This document shows positions 11,456 to 24,453 of a stretch of DNA of 64,000 nucleotides, piece after piece. The first letter of the stretch is position 1; every line of letters begins with the position of its first letter. The stretch is taken from the NCBI RefSeq assembly GCF_910596095.1, contig NC_056538.1, positions 33,118,422-33,182,421 on the forward strand, written 5' to 3'. The notes below the pieces were generated by a model that saw nothing but the letters and a program-made list of their open reading frames with translations, was not told where the DNA came from and searched no databases. Position numbers and translations under genes: made by a program. The DNA is from Thunnus maccoyii (lineage: Eukaryota; Chordata; Actinopteri; Scombriformes; Scombridae).

Positions 11456-12800
11456 ACGTCAGTCGTCCAAAAACAACCTAAAGTCACGTTTGAGTGACAG
11501 ATGCCATCTAGCGGCCATAGAGAGCACTGGGACCATTGTTGGGGACAAATAAAATAAAAGATTCTTATAAAAGTCATAATTGTTTGAGGAAATATGACGT
11601 CATCAAGAGACTGAAGTTGCAATTTAATGAGAAAAACTCATAATATTAAAAGAATAAAGCCATGATCTTATGAGGAAAACACAATTCTTGTTTTGTATTG
11701 TGAGAATAAAGTTGTCATTTTACGAGGAAAAGTTGTAATATTTTGAGAGTTAAGTCATAATATTACAAGAAAAGGGCGTGACATGATAGGAAACACGGAT
11801 CAGATCTGTGTGCGAGTCATAGGAAAATCACCCTGCAGTCTTGGCATAAAGTCATTTGCAAGTCAAAATAGTAACTATGTATATATATATTTATGTGTCA
11901 ATATATAATACATACAACAAAACAGAAAACTGAAAGAGTCACTTATCTGCTGTTTTATCCTGAGATATTTCCATATTCTAATCCCTTCTAAACCCAGAGA
12001 TCAGTGTGTGTTCTGCATCTATAAATCTGAGTCTACTAAATCATTGATTTTTTATTGTATTATTACTTGATTGATAGTAGTTATAAGAGCCGCTGGTCTG
12101 AATGTTACAGAATTCTCTGCACTGCAGGAAAATGGTAAAAATACTCATTTTGGTTTAAACAGTCAACAGTCATTTTAGAATAATGACTCTACATAAATAT
12201 CTGAATCAGCCTTTAAGACCCACAAGTGTAATTTGTGTGTAGTTGAATGTAAACTGGTCTTCAGGTCACTGCCGCGGGGCCCCGGGACCCTCAGGGGCCA
12301 TTAATTGATAATCATTAATCAGTCTGTTGATAACTACCACTTTTATTTCTTGCATTAAACTTGTGTTTGCATTATTTGTTTCCTGGGCCAGTGGTATCAG
12401 TAGTCTGATTGTGCTTCAGTTATATTCTGTTTCCTCATAATTTCATGACTTTTGTCTTGTAATGTCATGTTGAACTTCACTGCAGCGAACAAGGTCACTC
12501 TGATCTGGACTCTGATGGATTCTCACGCTCTGATATTTGTTCCTCTTCCAAAAATAAAAAAGTGACAAACAAAATAAATTTAAGAAATGTTCCAACTTCA
12601 TTAGATTGTCTCGTCTTTTTCATACTTTTCAACTTATTATCTGTTCATTAACATATATTTTAACTGCTTGTACTGATGATTTTCATGACATATTCTTCGT
12701 TTTATATTAATTATTTGCATTAATTATTGCTTCTTATGCAAATCTGCTTCCCTGCTTTCATTTTACACAAAGTCAGTGATTGAAGAAGAACCGACGTCTT
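11456..12800. other. intergenic, no gene seen
   Basis: AT-rich sequence without supported genes or clear repeat boundaries. Confidence 0.45.
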
Positions 12801-13225
12801 TTAAATGAGTAAATGTAACAGTAAAACGATAGAAAAGTACTCCATTACCAAGTAAAAGTCCTGCATTCTGCATCGTACTTGAGTAAAAGTACTGAAGTAT
12901 TGGCAGCTACATGAGCTTAAAGTATCAAAAGTAAAAGTACTCACATTGCAAAATGGCCCCATTTAGAGTTTTATATTTATTTACTTTTTTATTGGGATAT
13001 TAATACCGATTTATTGACGCATACATTTTAGCAGCATTTCAATACAGTCAAGCTAATCCAGCCTATAACAATGCATATTTTATAAACAGATCATTTTATG
13101 TATAAAATATTGATGTAAAAAGTAGCCTAAAACTTTAACTGAAATAAATGTAGTGGTGTAAAAAGTACAAAGTAGCAAAAAGAGGAAATACTCAAGTAAA
13201 GTATAAGTACCTGAAAATTGTAGTT
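12800..13225. repeat. interspersed repeat rich in AGTAAAAGTAC words
   Basis: Contains tcctgcattctgcatcgtac and the phrases tacttgagtaaaagtactga and actcaagtaaagtataagta. Similar wording occurs at 19320-19690, 22420-22530, 38840-39055, 46330-46540 and 63770-63850. These are dispersed copies or fragments of a common teleost repeat; the family was not determined. Confidence 0.55.
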
Positions 13226-13868
13226 ATGTTCATTCATTGATGCATGAATTGATAATTAAACATCTGGCTGAAGGACAACAGCTGGAAATTCAACATATGA
13301 CCCGATCTTATAAAATAACATAATTATCACCCTCATTTAACGTTGCATTACAGTATTTACTTACAAAATCTATCGATGTGTTTATCTATAAATGAGTCTA
13401 CTCACCATATAAACAGTCTGATGTCCAGTTAGGTTTCCATACAGATGTTACCTTTACTTGTAATATGATTAACTATGAAATATATTACATGAGAGTCATA
13501 TGAAGTGTTTGTTAGAGGGTTTGAGCAGTTTGTGAAGAGGTTGCACTTCCACTTCTCTTCAACGTCTCTCTCGGTCTGACTGACCCTCCCTTTCTTGTCT
13601 TGCATGCAGCTTCTCTCTCTCTAACAGGAGAGTTTTACAGCCAGCGGCCCTGTGAGGTTATAATGAGGCACTGCAGCATGTTAACATGCTCACAGTGACA
13701 ACATCAGTGGAGGAAATTAAGTCCACTCTGCTACATTTCAGAGGGAAATATTGTACTTTCTACTCCACTACATTTATTTGACAGCTTTAGTTACTTTTCA
13801 GATGAAGATTTGACACAATGGATAATATAACAAGCTTTTAAAATACAACACATTGTTAAAGATGAAAC

Positions 13869-14200
13869 CAGTGGTTTCCAACCTTTTTGTCTTTTGACGT
13901 CTTACAAAAAGCAGTGTGTAGTCGGGGTCACATTTCACATGTCTATGAGTTGTTAACAGCTCCACCAAATAGTGATTTTTCCCTCTAAACTTCTCACATG
14001 CTTTCATTTCAATAAATGTTCAAATGATCCAATATTTCAGCAAAAATCAAAGATTAGAGAAAAAGTCCAAAAACTGAAAACAGATTTGTGTATCAGAACT
14101 TTGTTTTTTCTTCTTTCCTCTCCCATTAATCATCTCACCACCCCTCAGATTTATCTGCTGACCCTTTGGAGGGGCCCGACCCCTAGGTTGGGAACCACTG
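13869..14200 (-). mobile_element. hAT-type MITE, copy 1
   Basis: A 332-base element with terminal inverted repeats cagtggtttccaacct at the left and ggttgggaaccactg at the right, the CAGTGGTTCCCAACC ends typical of hAT elements. Flanking 8-mers gatgaaac and gactaaac agree at 6 of 8 positions, as expected of an aged 8-bp hAT target duplication. No transposase is encoded. It matches 22017-22346 in reverse complement. Confidence 0.9.
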
Positions 14201-14354
14201 GACTAAACTAGCTAACTGTATATAAAGTAGTGTAAACTAGCTCCACCTCCAGCAGCTACAACAGTAACATGCTGCTCTAACACTGATGCTTCACTATTAA
14301 TAATCTAATGATGTCATATATAATAATATATCAGTCAGAGGGACCAAACCACTA

Positions 14355-14683
14355 CTTTTACTGCAATACTTTAACTACATCAAGCTCATAATACTTATGT
14401 ACTTTTACTGCAATACTTTAACTACATCAAGCTCACAATACTTATGTACTTTTACTGCAATACTTTAACTACATCAAGCTCATAATACTTATGTACTTTT
14501 ACTGCAATACTTTAACTACATCAAGCTCATAATACTTATGTACTTTTACTGCAATACTTTAACTACATCAAGCTCATAATACTTATGTACTTTTACTGCA
14601 ATACTTTAACTACATCAAGCTCATAATACTTATGTACTTTTACTGCAATACTTTAACTACATCAAGCTCATAATACTTATGTA
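14355..14683. repeat. 47-bp minisatellite, 7 copies
   Basis: Seven head-to-tail units begin at 14355, 14402, 14449, 14496, 14543, 14590 and 14637, almost identical to one another (one T-to-C change in the second). The unit contains ctgcaatactttaactacat. The same unit occurs in reverse complement, about five copies, at 21625-21865. Confidence 0.97.
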
Positions 14684-14699
14684 CTTTTACTGTACTAGG

Positions 14700-16430
14700 A
14701 TTTTTCATGGAGGACTTTTACTTGTAATGGAGTATTTTTACATGGTTGTATTGGTACTTTTACTTCAATAAAGTATCTGAGTACTTCTTCCTCCACTGAG
14801 CAACATGCTGATGTTTCATATCTATGATGTTTAACAAACGCTGCACCAGACAAGACAAGAACGTTGATATCGGACGATTCTGCAAAACCTGTAGAAACTA
14901 CAGTGTAAATGCAGGTTTTACACATGAAAGTCAGACAAATACATGTCGATCCATAACTCTCAGTAAAGGAAACACCACTGTCACGGCCGGATCAACCTCC
15001 TACTGGCAAAGTTTGTTGTTGGGCCCTATTGACCCCCACTGTAGGCTACTGCACGTGGCATACTCCTCACTTTAAATGATTAGAAGATTAGTCGATCGAC
15101 AAATAAATAATCGGCAACAGATTTCAGTTTCCTTATTCAATCCAGCTGCTCGGAAGTTTAATGTTAAACTCTCTCACCTGTATGTCTTCCAGTCCACCTG
15201 TCGCTCCGTCTCTCAGCAGATAACAGGATGTGTTTCAGACTGATGCTGCACATGTTCTCACTTCGTCTTTTTTTATCTCCGCGTCTTAACACTTTAAGGT
15301 TCTTAGGCCTCTCTTCCTCTTTCTGCCATCTTCCACTGAGTTTGTGTTTATTTGTGGTCATTTGATTAAAGACAAACGTATGCATCATGTGAGTAAAATA
15401 TAATCTGAAATAATAATCAATAATTAATTACTTTATTCATTTATTTGTGTCAAAGGGGTAATTTGTTGTGCAGCTAATACAGGATAAAAACACAACGCAC
15501 ATGGACACAATATGTGAATATAAAAACATCTAATACATACAAGAGGAAGCAGAGTACAAATGAAAACAATTAAATATGTAATTAATGTCACATTTCAAGG
15601 TTTCTGTAGGATTTGAGCAGGTTTGTGTTTGTCGTCACAGAGACGGTCGAAGCCATGAAAGAGTTTTTGTATCTGTTGGGTTTTGCAGACGGAAATCTAA
15701 AAAGAGAAGCAGACGATAAAATCTTCACACTGTTTGTTAAACAGAACAAATTCTCTTTAAACAACATTAACTCAACTTTAAGATCTGTCATCCATGTTGG
15801 CTGCCAGAACAGAGCTTTTGATCATTTTGCATGATATTCATCAGCTGATGGAGTTTATTGGAGTTGTTATGGAAACACAGATGTGCTGATTTATTGTTTA
15901 TGAAGCTCGTTAAAGACTTTTTGTCCATGTTGGGTTTAAATCTGCTGATGAGAATCATGTGGTGTGATTGTATGTTTTGTTTGGGCTTTGTTGTTGTTGT
16001 TGTTGTTGTCGTTTATTTAAGATTTTATTACTTTACTTTTTATTTACTTTATTACTAGTTTTTGTTAGAATTCTTGCTGCAGAGTTTTGGACGAGTTGCA
16101 GTCTATCAATAGTTTTTTTTTTGGCAAACCAGTGTACAGTGCGTTGCAGTAATCTAACCGTGAGAGTTCAAAGGCATGAGTCAGTTTTTTTGCATCCTCC
16201 AGGGAGAGGTAGGGTCTGACTCTTGTGATGTTTCTCAGGTGATAAAAGGCTGTTTTACTAACATTGCTGATATGATTGTCAAAATAGCATCACCTGTTAG
16301 ATGATTAATGAAAAAAAAAATCAATTAAACTATTAAAAGTGACAGACTTTTAAGATTAAACCCAGCTCCACCTCAACCAACCACAACCACTATGATGACA
16401 AAGTCAGAAGGGTTCATCCTCTGAGGAGCA
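14700..16430. other. intergenic, no gene seen
   Basis: No supported gene. Contains short low-complexity runs, such as a TTG run near 15989-16010, and unsupported frames of 60-85 codons on both strands. Confidence 0.45.
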
Positions 16431-16439
16431 TGAATGTCT

Positions 16440-16504
16440 TTACATATTTCAATGGAAGTGATGGAGGCCAAAATCCACAGTGTGTCCACACAGTCATTTA
16501 AAAG
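16440..16504 (+). repeat. foldback-element arm fragment
   Basis: Matches 16998-17050 (tggaagtgatggaggccaaa through cacacagtcatttaaaagt) and stops exactly where the 16505 duplicate begins. The junction implies that an element end or a recombination breakpoint lies at 16504/16505. Confidence 0.7.
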
Positions 16505-17372
16505 TGACGACCTGTTGTGTTGTTTTTCTCGGGAGGACAGTCTCAGAGTTCTTGTCTATCTTATTATTAACTGTAAGCACAACTTAACCAAGTACTTTAG
16601 ATGCTTAAAGCTGGAACTATGCTTCTGTGAAGTCATGTAATCATCTCTGCGAAGCTACACGGTGTTATGGGCAACCGGAGGGGATGTGCACACCTACCAA
16701 ATATCATCAACGCAGTCAAGCAATCTGATTGATCCAAGTCTTGGAAAACAACAACAACAAAACTTTATACAAGTTGTTCATACAAGTATAAAAGAAACAA
16801 TCATGCAAACGTCTCTGAATGAGCCTGCCAGCCTGAAGAAGCAGGTTTCAGCCTTAAAGGACGAGTTCACAATGATTCCAGTGTGTCTTGAACCAGCAGT
16901 CAGGTATCCATGGTAACAGTTAAAGAGGTTTTCCTCGCTGTAATCATTCCTCCTGTTCATACTGGATATTAAAAGATCCTTCAAATGTGCTTTTAATGGA
17001 AGTGATGGAGGCCAAAATCCACAGTGTGTCCACACAGTCATTTAAAAGTTGATGTGAAGCTTCTATTCAGCTTCAGCAGTCTGAGTTAGTCATATCAAGT
17101 GGATATCTGACACATTTACAGTCTTTTTAGCATCAAATTCCCTCTTTGTGTTTCCTCGGACAGTGTTTCCCTGTTGAGCTGCAGGTGGAAGTATAGTAAC
17201 AAAAAGAGGAACTTTGGCACTAAAAAGACTGTAACGTTGAAAGATATCTACTTGATTTGACTCATTTGGACGCTGAAGCTTCATATTAGCTTCAGATAAA
17301 CTTACATCACTTCCATTGTAAGGTCATTATGAAGGGATCTTCTAATGGTCAGTATGAACAGGAGGAATGATT
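16505..17372 (+). repeat. inverted-duplicate arm A' (mate at 10622-11455)
   Basis: Mirror of arm A about 5 kb away. The left part (16505-16857) is unique to this pair in the window; the right part belongs to the foldback element. The plus frame at 16662-16916 differs from its mate at only about four of 84 residues. Confidence 0.85.
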
Positions 17373-17455
17373 ACAGCAAGAAAAACAGGTTTAATGTTCA
17401 TTTAGACTCCCGACTGTTGTTTTAAGACACACTTGAAAAACTGTGAACTCGTCCT
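16858..17455. mobile_element. complete ~598-bp foldback DNA element with TTAA flanks
   Basis: Bounded by TTAA at 16854-16857 and 17456-17459, with inverted ends starting aggacgagttcaca. The inversion continues imperfectly for about 170 bases through gtaatcattcctcctgttca. A central block carries ttgagctgcaggtggaagta. The copy at 37611-38529 has the same length once its nested insertion is removed, and is flanked by CTAA on both sides. A 4-bp TTAA/CTAA duplication fits a non-autonomous piggyBac-like element; no transposase is present to confirm this. Confidence 0.75.
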
Positions 17456-17744
17456 TTAATGCAGCAGAGGTCGGATATGTTGATGCACATGTCGCTGTGG
17501 GTGTCTTCCACCCACGCTGCTTCGCTCTGGAGGAGAATGGGAGGAAGAGGAATCCAGCGGGGAAGAGGAAGATATCAGACACGAGAGGAGGAAGTGGAGC
17601 ATCTCTGTTCATCTCCGCTGAAACAACACAGACATCTGCACAGTCAGTGAACGCATCCCTGCTGCAACGACCATGCTGCGTTCACTGCTGGTGATCAACA
17701 TCATCTAAATATAACACTGTGAAACCATTTAACATGAATCTAAT

Positions 17745-18600
17745 CTACACTGTAAAAAAAAAATTGTAAAAAAATGGTAAAAAACACATACTGTCAAATA
17801 ACAGTAAAAAACCTTTAGTTATTCTACAGAGATTTATTTTAAAAATACAGATATTTACTTTGGACATTGTCTGCATTTTTACAGGCCAACCATTATAAAA
17901 TAAAAATAAAATCTCATTGTAAAATATCACTAGAATGTTAAATAAATGTATAAATCTGCACAAAAAATGAAAAAGATTGCAGAACTACCTTAAAATTACC
18001 TAATTTAAATGAAGACTCTTGTTTTCATACAGTAATCTTTGGTAAATTCATAGGATTATCCAATCCATCCACAAGAACTCCCCATCAAAGTACAGATTTA
18101 TGGATGTAAAACACAGAAAAATTATGTAAAATTACATTTAAATTACCCTCCTATAACACCCATTAATGGTATCTTGAGAGCTTTAAGCTTTTATTTTATG
18201 TGATTATCCAATCTATTTACAGTAGATCCCTGGTAAATGTTGGTTTTATACTGTACAAAAAAATAAGATCATGTGATAATAGTTTACAAAAACATAATTT
18301 TAATAATCATTACTTTAGATAAACATTATTTGACAGTAATTACAAGCAGCTCTCCAATATATTTACAGGCTTTTCCCATTAATGTATGGGGTTTACTTTG
18401 TATAAACATTATTTGATAGTATTTAAAAAGCAACTATACAATATATCTACATACATTTCCCCATTAATGTATGAGGTTAACTTTATATAAACATTATTTA
18501 ACAGTAATTAAAATCAACTCTCCAATATATTTACAGGCTTTTCCCATTAATGTATAGGGTTTACTTTATATAAACATTATGGCATCACAAATTTATTTGA
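17745..18600. repeat. AT-rich repeat with an ~83-bp tandem array
   Basis: Begins acactgtaaaaaaaaaattg, a typical start of a common fish MITE. From 18321 the block starting aaacattattt recurs at 18403, 18489 and 18572, giving three units of 82-86 bases that share ttcccattaatgtat. The array lies inside or beside the MITE-like sequence. Confidence 0.7.
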
Positions 18601-19320
18601 GTCTTACGTCTCTGGTTTGTGGCTTTGGGAGAAAGTAGTTCATGTTCACAAATATCAGAAGTGGGAGTAAGTTACACATGTGCAAGTCACAAGCAAGTCT
18701 CAAGTCTTAACCTTAAAGGCTCAAGCAAGTCTTAAATCACTGTGACTCTCACTGTAACTTAGACTCAAGTAAACCAAGTCAAGTCAATGCTAAATGTCAA
18801 GCAAGAAAAGTCAATTAACTCACAAGTCAGTCACCATGAAAGAAGCACTTAAAACACGAGAGAAAAGGGTACAATGGCAAGCCATGTCATGAGAAAACTG
18901 CACATGTTAGTTAGTCTCTACAACTAGGGATGGCTATGGTTAGGATTCATAAATACAACTATTTAACTATAATATTCTCCCACAATGCAATGCAGCTCTA
19001 AAACAAAAAAAAGCCAATATTCTCCTGTTAAAGGCTCTCAAATGAGAGGATTTGCTGCTTTTCTTTGTCATTTATCATATTAACTTAATGTCTTTTTGTT
19101 TTGGACTGTTGATCAAACAAAACCGGACATTTTAAGCTGTCATCTTGGACATCCTGGCTTTTTTTTTGATTGATGATTAATCTGTTAATTGAAAAAATGA
19201 TTGGTTCATTCATACAGTCTCTCTATAAGGCGATAATACTCAGTGTTGTGTTCTCAGTTTGTTATGATGCCCCCTAGTGGCCAAAAATAAATAAATACAA
19301 CTACAACATAAAAATATTCC
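18600..19320. other. intergenic, no gene seen
   Basis: AT-rich; a passage near 18680-18830 repeats caagtc-type words (degenerate short repeat). No supported gene. Confidence 0.4.
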
Positions 19321-19764
19321 TTTACCAGTTCAGGACCTGCATTCAGTATTTTACCAGGGTAAAAGTACATAATTATTATCAGTATGATGTGCTTAAAGTA
19401 TCAAAATAAGTACTTGTTAATGTATAATTATATATTATATTACTGAAGTATTAATACTGATGCATTAACATAAATGGTTTAAATGTTGTAGAATGGAAGT
19501 GGAACTGATATTAACTAGTTTATGTACTTTTGTGTATTTTAATCTATAATAATTCATCATATTTTATGAATATATGTTTTATATGTAAAATCTGAATCTG
19601 TGTAGTATATTATTATATCTGTCAGATAAATGCAGTGGAGTAAAACATCCCAGCAGACTAGAAATCTACAGTAGAATAAAGTTGAGTAAACATAGTTTCA
19701 TTCTACCACTGATCGTTTATTTTATCAAAAGCCTTTCTAGGAAAGAAAGAAACACCGAAACACA

Positions 19765-19922
19765 AAGAGGGAATCAATGCTAAAAACTTAATATAAGTAA
19801 CTCAGACTGCTGAAGCCTCATATAAGCTTCACATTAACTTTTAAATGACTGTGTGGACACACTGTGGATTTTGGCCTCCATCACTTACATTGAAAGCACA
19901 TTTGAAGGATCTTTTAATATCT
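19765..19922 (-). repeat. foldback-element fragment
   Basis: Matches the right half of the element at 37611-38529 (aaacacaaagagggaat through aaggatcttttaatat). Both ends are lost. Confidence 0.75.
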
Positions 19923-20009
19923 GAGTACTTCAACCACTGTTTGAATTTGTCTTTTTATGTATATTTTTCATCTTTTGTGAAGTATGTTTATTTTTCATAT
20001 TATTATTAT

Positions 20010-20012
20010 TAT

Positions 20013-20074
<62 letters not shown>
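20010..20074. repeat. AGT trinucleotide microsatellite
   Basis: About 20 near-perfect AGT units between ATT-rich flanks, some 300 bases upstream of the shkbp1 start codon. Confidence 0.95.
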
Positions 20075-20149
20075 TTAAAAATAATAATAATAAACTTTTT
20101 TCATCCTGGCTGAAATGAGCTTCCATATAATTTATCTATTATCCCCCTG

Positions 20150-20386
20150 AGCTGAAAGAGTCCTGTTCCAGTCTGTGACTCCGGTCCGTGGTCTGGGTGT
20201 GTCTCCTCCCGTTGATGCGCAGATCCACCGCGGGTTTTCTCTCCCGCCCTCCGCCTCACTGCGCGACAGGAAGTTGGCTTAAAAACAAGAACGGAAACAG
20301 AATTCATCCTAAAAAATGGATTAAAATTTAAAAGTATTGTTGTTGTTTTTGGGGGTGCCAGGCTGCTGGAGTAGCTAACTATTCAG
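20150..20386 (+). promoter_or_regulatory. shkbp1: shkbp1 promoter and 5' UTR (approximate)
   Basis: CpG content rises sharply just upstream of the first coding exon (ccaccgcgggttttctctcc, gcctcactgcgcgacagg). An ETS-type motif CAGGAAGT lies at about 20267-20274. No TATA box is evident, as usual for widely expressed genes. The transcription start cannot be fixed. Confidence 0.5.
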
Positions 20387-21371
20387 ATGATGTCTAACAC
20401 GGCGAGGAGCGGGGACATCATCCACCTGAACGTCGGAGGGAAGAGGTGAGGAACCGGAGGATGTGTCGGCTAACGGCGGCTAGCCACCGGGAACACGGCT
20501 AACATGGAGGCGCCCATTATCGGACAGACCCATATCCTGCAATATCACTGGTGTTTGTGATGAGTCTAAATATCTGAGTAAATTACAACTAAGTTATTAA
20601 CACTCTACAGCCTCTGTGACAAACAGTTCACCACTCAGATAATGTTAGTTTTTGTTTTTAACCGAAGTGTGCCGCTGATGTGCAGCAGCTGATGGCTCAT
20701 TGTGATTTTCAACGCTTAATTTAACTGTTAACTAACTGACAAATCTCATATTGATCATTTTGTCAGTTAGAAGTCTTGTTATCGAAAGAAGAGTGATTCA
20801 CAATGAGAAGGATAGAAGCCAAAATTAGCATATGAGTTGTGGGTGGCTTTGTGTCCGACGATGGAACTAGGGGAACTAAGGTGGCGATAAGCCGCTGTAA
20901 CATGCTAGCTGTATTCTACAAATTTGCGTAGTCGACACAAACAAAGAATAAATAAGATTAATATATTTTACGAAATCTAAATAAGTGTTTTTCTACAACT
21001 TCTATAGGAATAAGCAAGAGGTAACGTCTCTGTCCGACAATGGAACTCAATGTCAAATTTGGCAAAATGGTTAAACATACAGAAAAGATCATTTAGCATC
21101 TTAGCTCAGTTTTTAAAGCTGCTTTGATTCACTGATAACTGTCTGAGAGTTTATGTGACGGTTAAATTGCCTCAATGATGCTATTCTGTTAAAAAAATAC
21201 TTATATTCAATCTATTTTTGCGTGATAAAGTCACATGAAAGTCAACATCAACACGTAGGTCATAAGAGTTAACGAGGTTTTGTTTATTTATTTGTTTGTT
21301 TGTTTACAGGTTCAGCACCTCCAGACAGACACTCACATGGGTTCCTGACTCATTTTTCTCCAGGTGGGTGA

Positions 21372-21428
<57 letters not shown>

Positions 21429-24385
21429 TAAACAGCCAACCCTGATTTTTAATCTCCAAAGCCAAACTCCATGTAAAACTTTTATACTTCAGTTTTATGT
21501 TTCCTTTATGACTGGAAAACACAACCTCCAATTAAAGTGTAAGTCAAGATCTTTTATGAATAAGATGTAAAAATAACTGTGATTTAAAAGAGAAGTCCTG
21601 CATAAAAAAATCCTACTACAGTAGAAGTACATAAGTATTATGAGCTTGATGTAGTTAAAGTATTGCAGTAAAAGTACATAAGTATTATGAGCTTGATGTA
21701 GTTAAAGTATTGCAGTAAAAGTACAGAAGTATTATGAGCTTGATGTAGTTAAAGTATTGTAGTAAAAGTACATAAGTATTATGAGCTTGATGTAGTTAAA
21801 GTATTGCAGTAAAAGTACATAAGTATTATGAGCTTGATGTAGTTAAAGTATTGCAGTAAAAGTAGTGGTTTGGTCCCTCTGACTGATATATTATTATATA
21901 TGACATCATTGGATTATTAATAGTGAAGCATCAGTGTTAGAGCAGCATGTTACTGTTGTAGCTGCTGGAGGTGGAGCTAGTTTACACTACTTTATATACA
22001 GTTAGCTAGTTTAGTCCAGTGGTTCCCAACCTAGGGGTCGGCCCCTCCAAAGGGTCAGCAGATAAATCTGAGGGGTGGTGAGATGATTAATGGGAGAGGA
22101 AAGAAGAAAAAACAAAGTTCTGATACACAAATCTGTTTTCAGTTTTTTGGACTTTTTCTCTAATCTTTGATTTTTGCTGAAATATTGGATCATTTGAACA
22201 TTTATTGAAATGAAAACGTGAGAAGTTTAGAGGGAAAAATCACTATTTGGTGGAGCTGTTAACAACTCATAGACATGTGAAATGTGACCCCGACTACACA
22301 CTGCTTTTTGTAAGACGTCAAAAGACAAAAAGGTTGGAAACCACTGGTTTCATCTTTAACAATGTGTTGTATTTTAAAAGCTTGTTATATTATCCATTGT
22401 GTCAAATCTTCATCTGAAAAGTAACTAAAGCTGTCAAATAAATGTAGTGGAGTAGAAAGTACAATATTTCCCTCTGAAATGTAGAAAGTAGCATCACATG
22501 GAAATACTCAAGTAAAGTACAAGTACCTCTAAACTGTATTTACTTACTTTGTTTTTGTCTTCAGTCTTCTGAGTGGTCGGATCTCGACGTTAAAAGATGA
22601 AACTGGAGCTGTAAGTAAACCGTCTCCTCGTGTCGTCGTCATCGTCGTGTAATAACTGTACCTGAGTCTGATCTCTCTCTCTCTCTCTCGACCCTCCTCT
22701 CTCACCGTAGATCTTCATCGACAGGGACCCGTCTCTGTTCGCTCCCATCCTCAACTTCCTGCGGACCAAAGAGCTGCACCCCCGCTCCATCAGCGTTCAC
22801 ATGCTCATGCACGAGGCCGAGTTCTACGGCATCACGCCGCTGGGTGAGACACACATATGATAAGACTGAAACACTAGAAATCTACTGCGAGGTTTAGAAG
22901 ATTTTTACACTTCTGTGATGAAGTTCTTTCATTTGTCAGGTTTTTATTTATTAAATTTGTTCTATTTTTTTTAGCAGGAAACATAAAATAGATTTTCAGC
23001 AGCACAAATTTCAATAAAGATGAGAGAATAAATACATTTTGCGTCATAAAGAACACACAAAAAACACTGAATGAGCTCATTTTAAAGAACAACTCATCTC
23101 TGCAGACCTGCAGCGGTTTAACGTCTCATCTTGCAGCAGTAATGCAGCAGTGTCACTTCAGCTTCTGCGTGTTGAGTTTAGGATCAGTTTCAGATCAGGT
23201 CCAGTGTTTTTATAGATCTCTAGTCTGCAGGTGTTGGCGGTCGTAGCTGACACACACATGCACTCTGTGTATGGAGCTATTTCCCTGTCTTTACTCAAGA
23301 GCGTGGTATCTCAATTTGAGAGCATGTGACCATATCTCACCTATTCTGGGCCTCTCTTCACCGGTTACCGGTGCAAGCTTAAGCTTTAAGGTTCTTCTTT
23401 TAACTTATAAGGACTTGCATGGACTTGCACCACCTTACCTATCAGAGCTAATTACACCGTATTCACCAGCACGCCCTCTGAGCTCTCTCCATACTGGTCT
23501 CCTGGTCATTGGCTTCAGAGCATTTGCCTCTAAAGAAGCTAGTTCAGTAGAAAACTTACCTTTATTCACTACATTACAGCCTCCCCATCTCCTACATCTT
23601 TAACATCTATTTAACATTGATGTTTTTAATGTTTCACTTTTAATTGGCATTATTGTAAATTGATTGCTGTATTTGTGTTGGGACCATGCTGCATGGTGAT
23701 TCTGCACTTTAAATAAAATTGAATTGAATTGAATAGAGGTGGTGATAAAATTACAAGTTTTTTAACTGATGTATCGACTTCAAAACACAATCTGACCCTG
23801 GAATAAGTTTAAATCAGATCTGTATTTCAGTTACGTGGGTCTATCAGCACCCTGTTCACTAACCTCTGAGCTTTAGTGCTGCTGCCGGATCTGAACAGAC
23901 AGATTCAGACACATTTATGGACGATAACATCATTTAAACTCTCTAACAAACTAAAACTAGTAGAAAATATCAATGTTTTGAATTTCTCCGCTCTGTTTTT
24001 GTCTGTTTTGTGTCTTTAACAGTGCGTAAGCTGCAGCTGTGTGACGAGCTGGATCGATCCTCCTGTGGAAACGTGTTGTTCAACGGCTACCTGCCTCCAC
24101 CAGGTAAACCCCCCCCTGACATCATCAGGCTTTATGAAGACCTGATTCGGCTCCTGACATCATGTTGTTTCTGTTTTACCTCCCTGACTTCCTGTCTGTG
24201 TCGTTATCAGTGTACCCGGCGAAGCGTCTGAACCGTCACAGCGTGGCAGGGTCGCAGTTCATGGGGGGGCGATCCGCGCCCGCAGAGAGAGCGCCGGTCA
24301 GACGCAGCAACACCATGCCGCCCAACCTGGGGAATTCTGGGATACTGGGCCGAGCCGTCGCTGAGGAGAGGCCGTCCGGAGGTCA

Positions 24386-24453
<68 letters not shown>

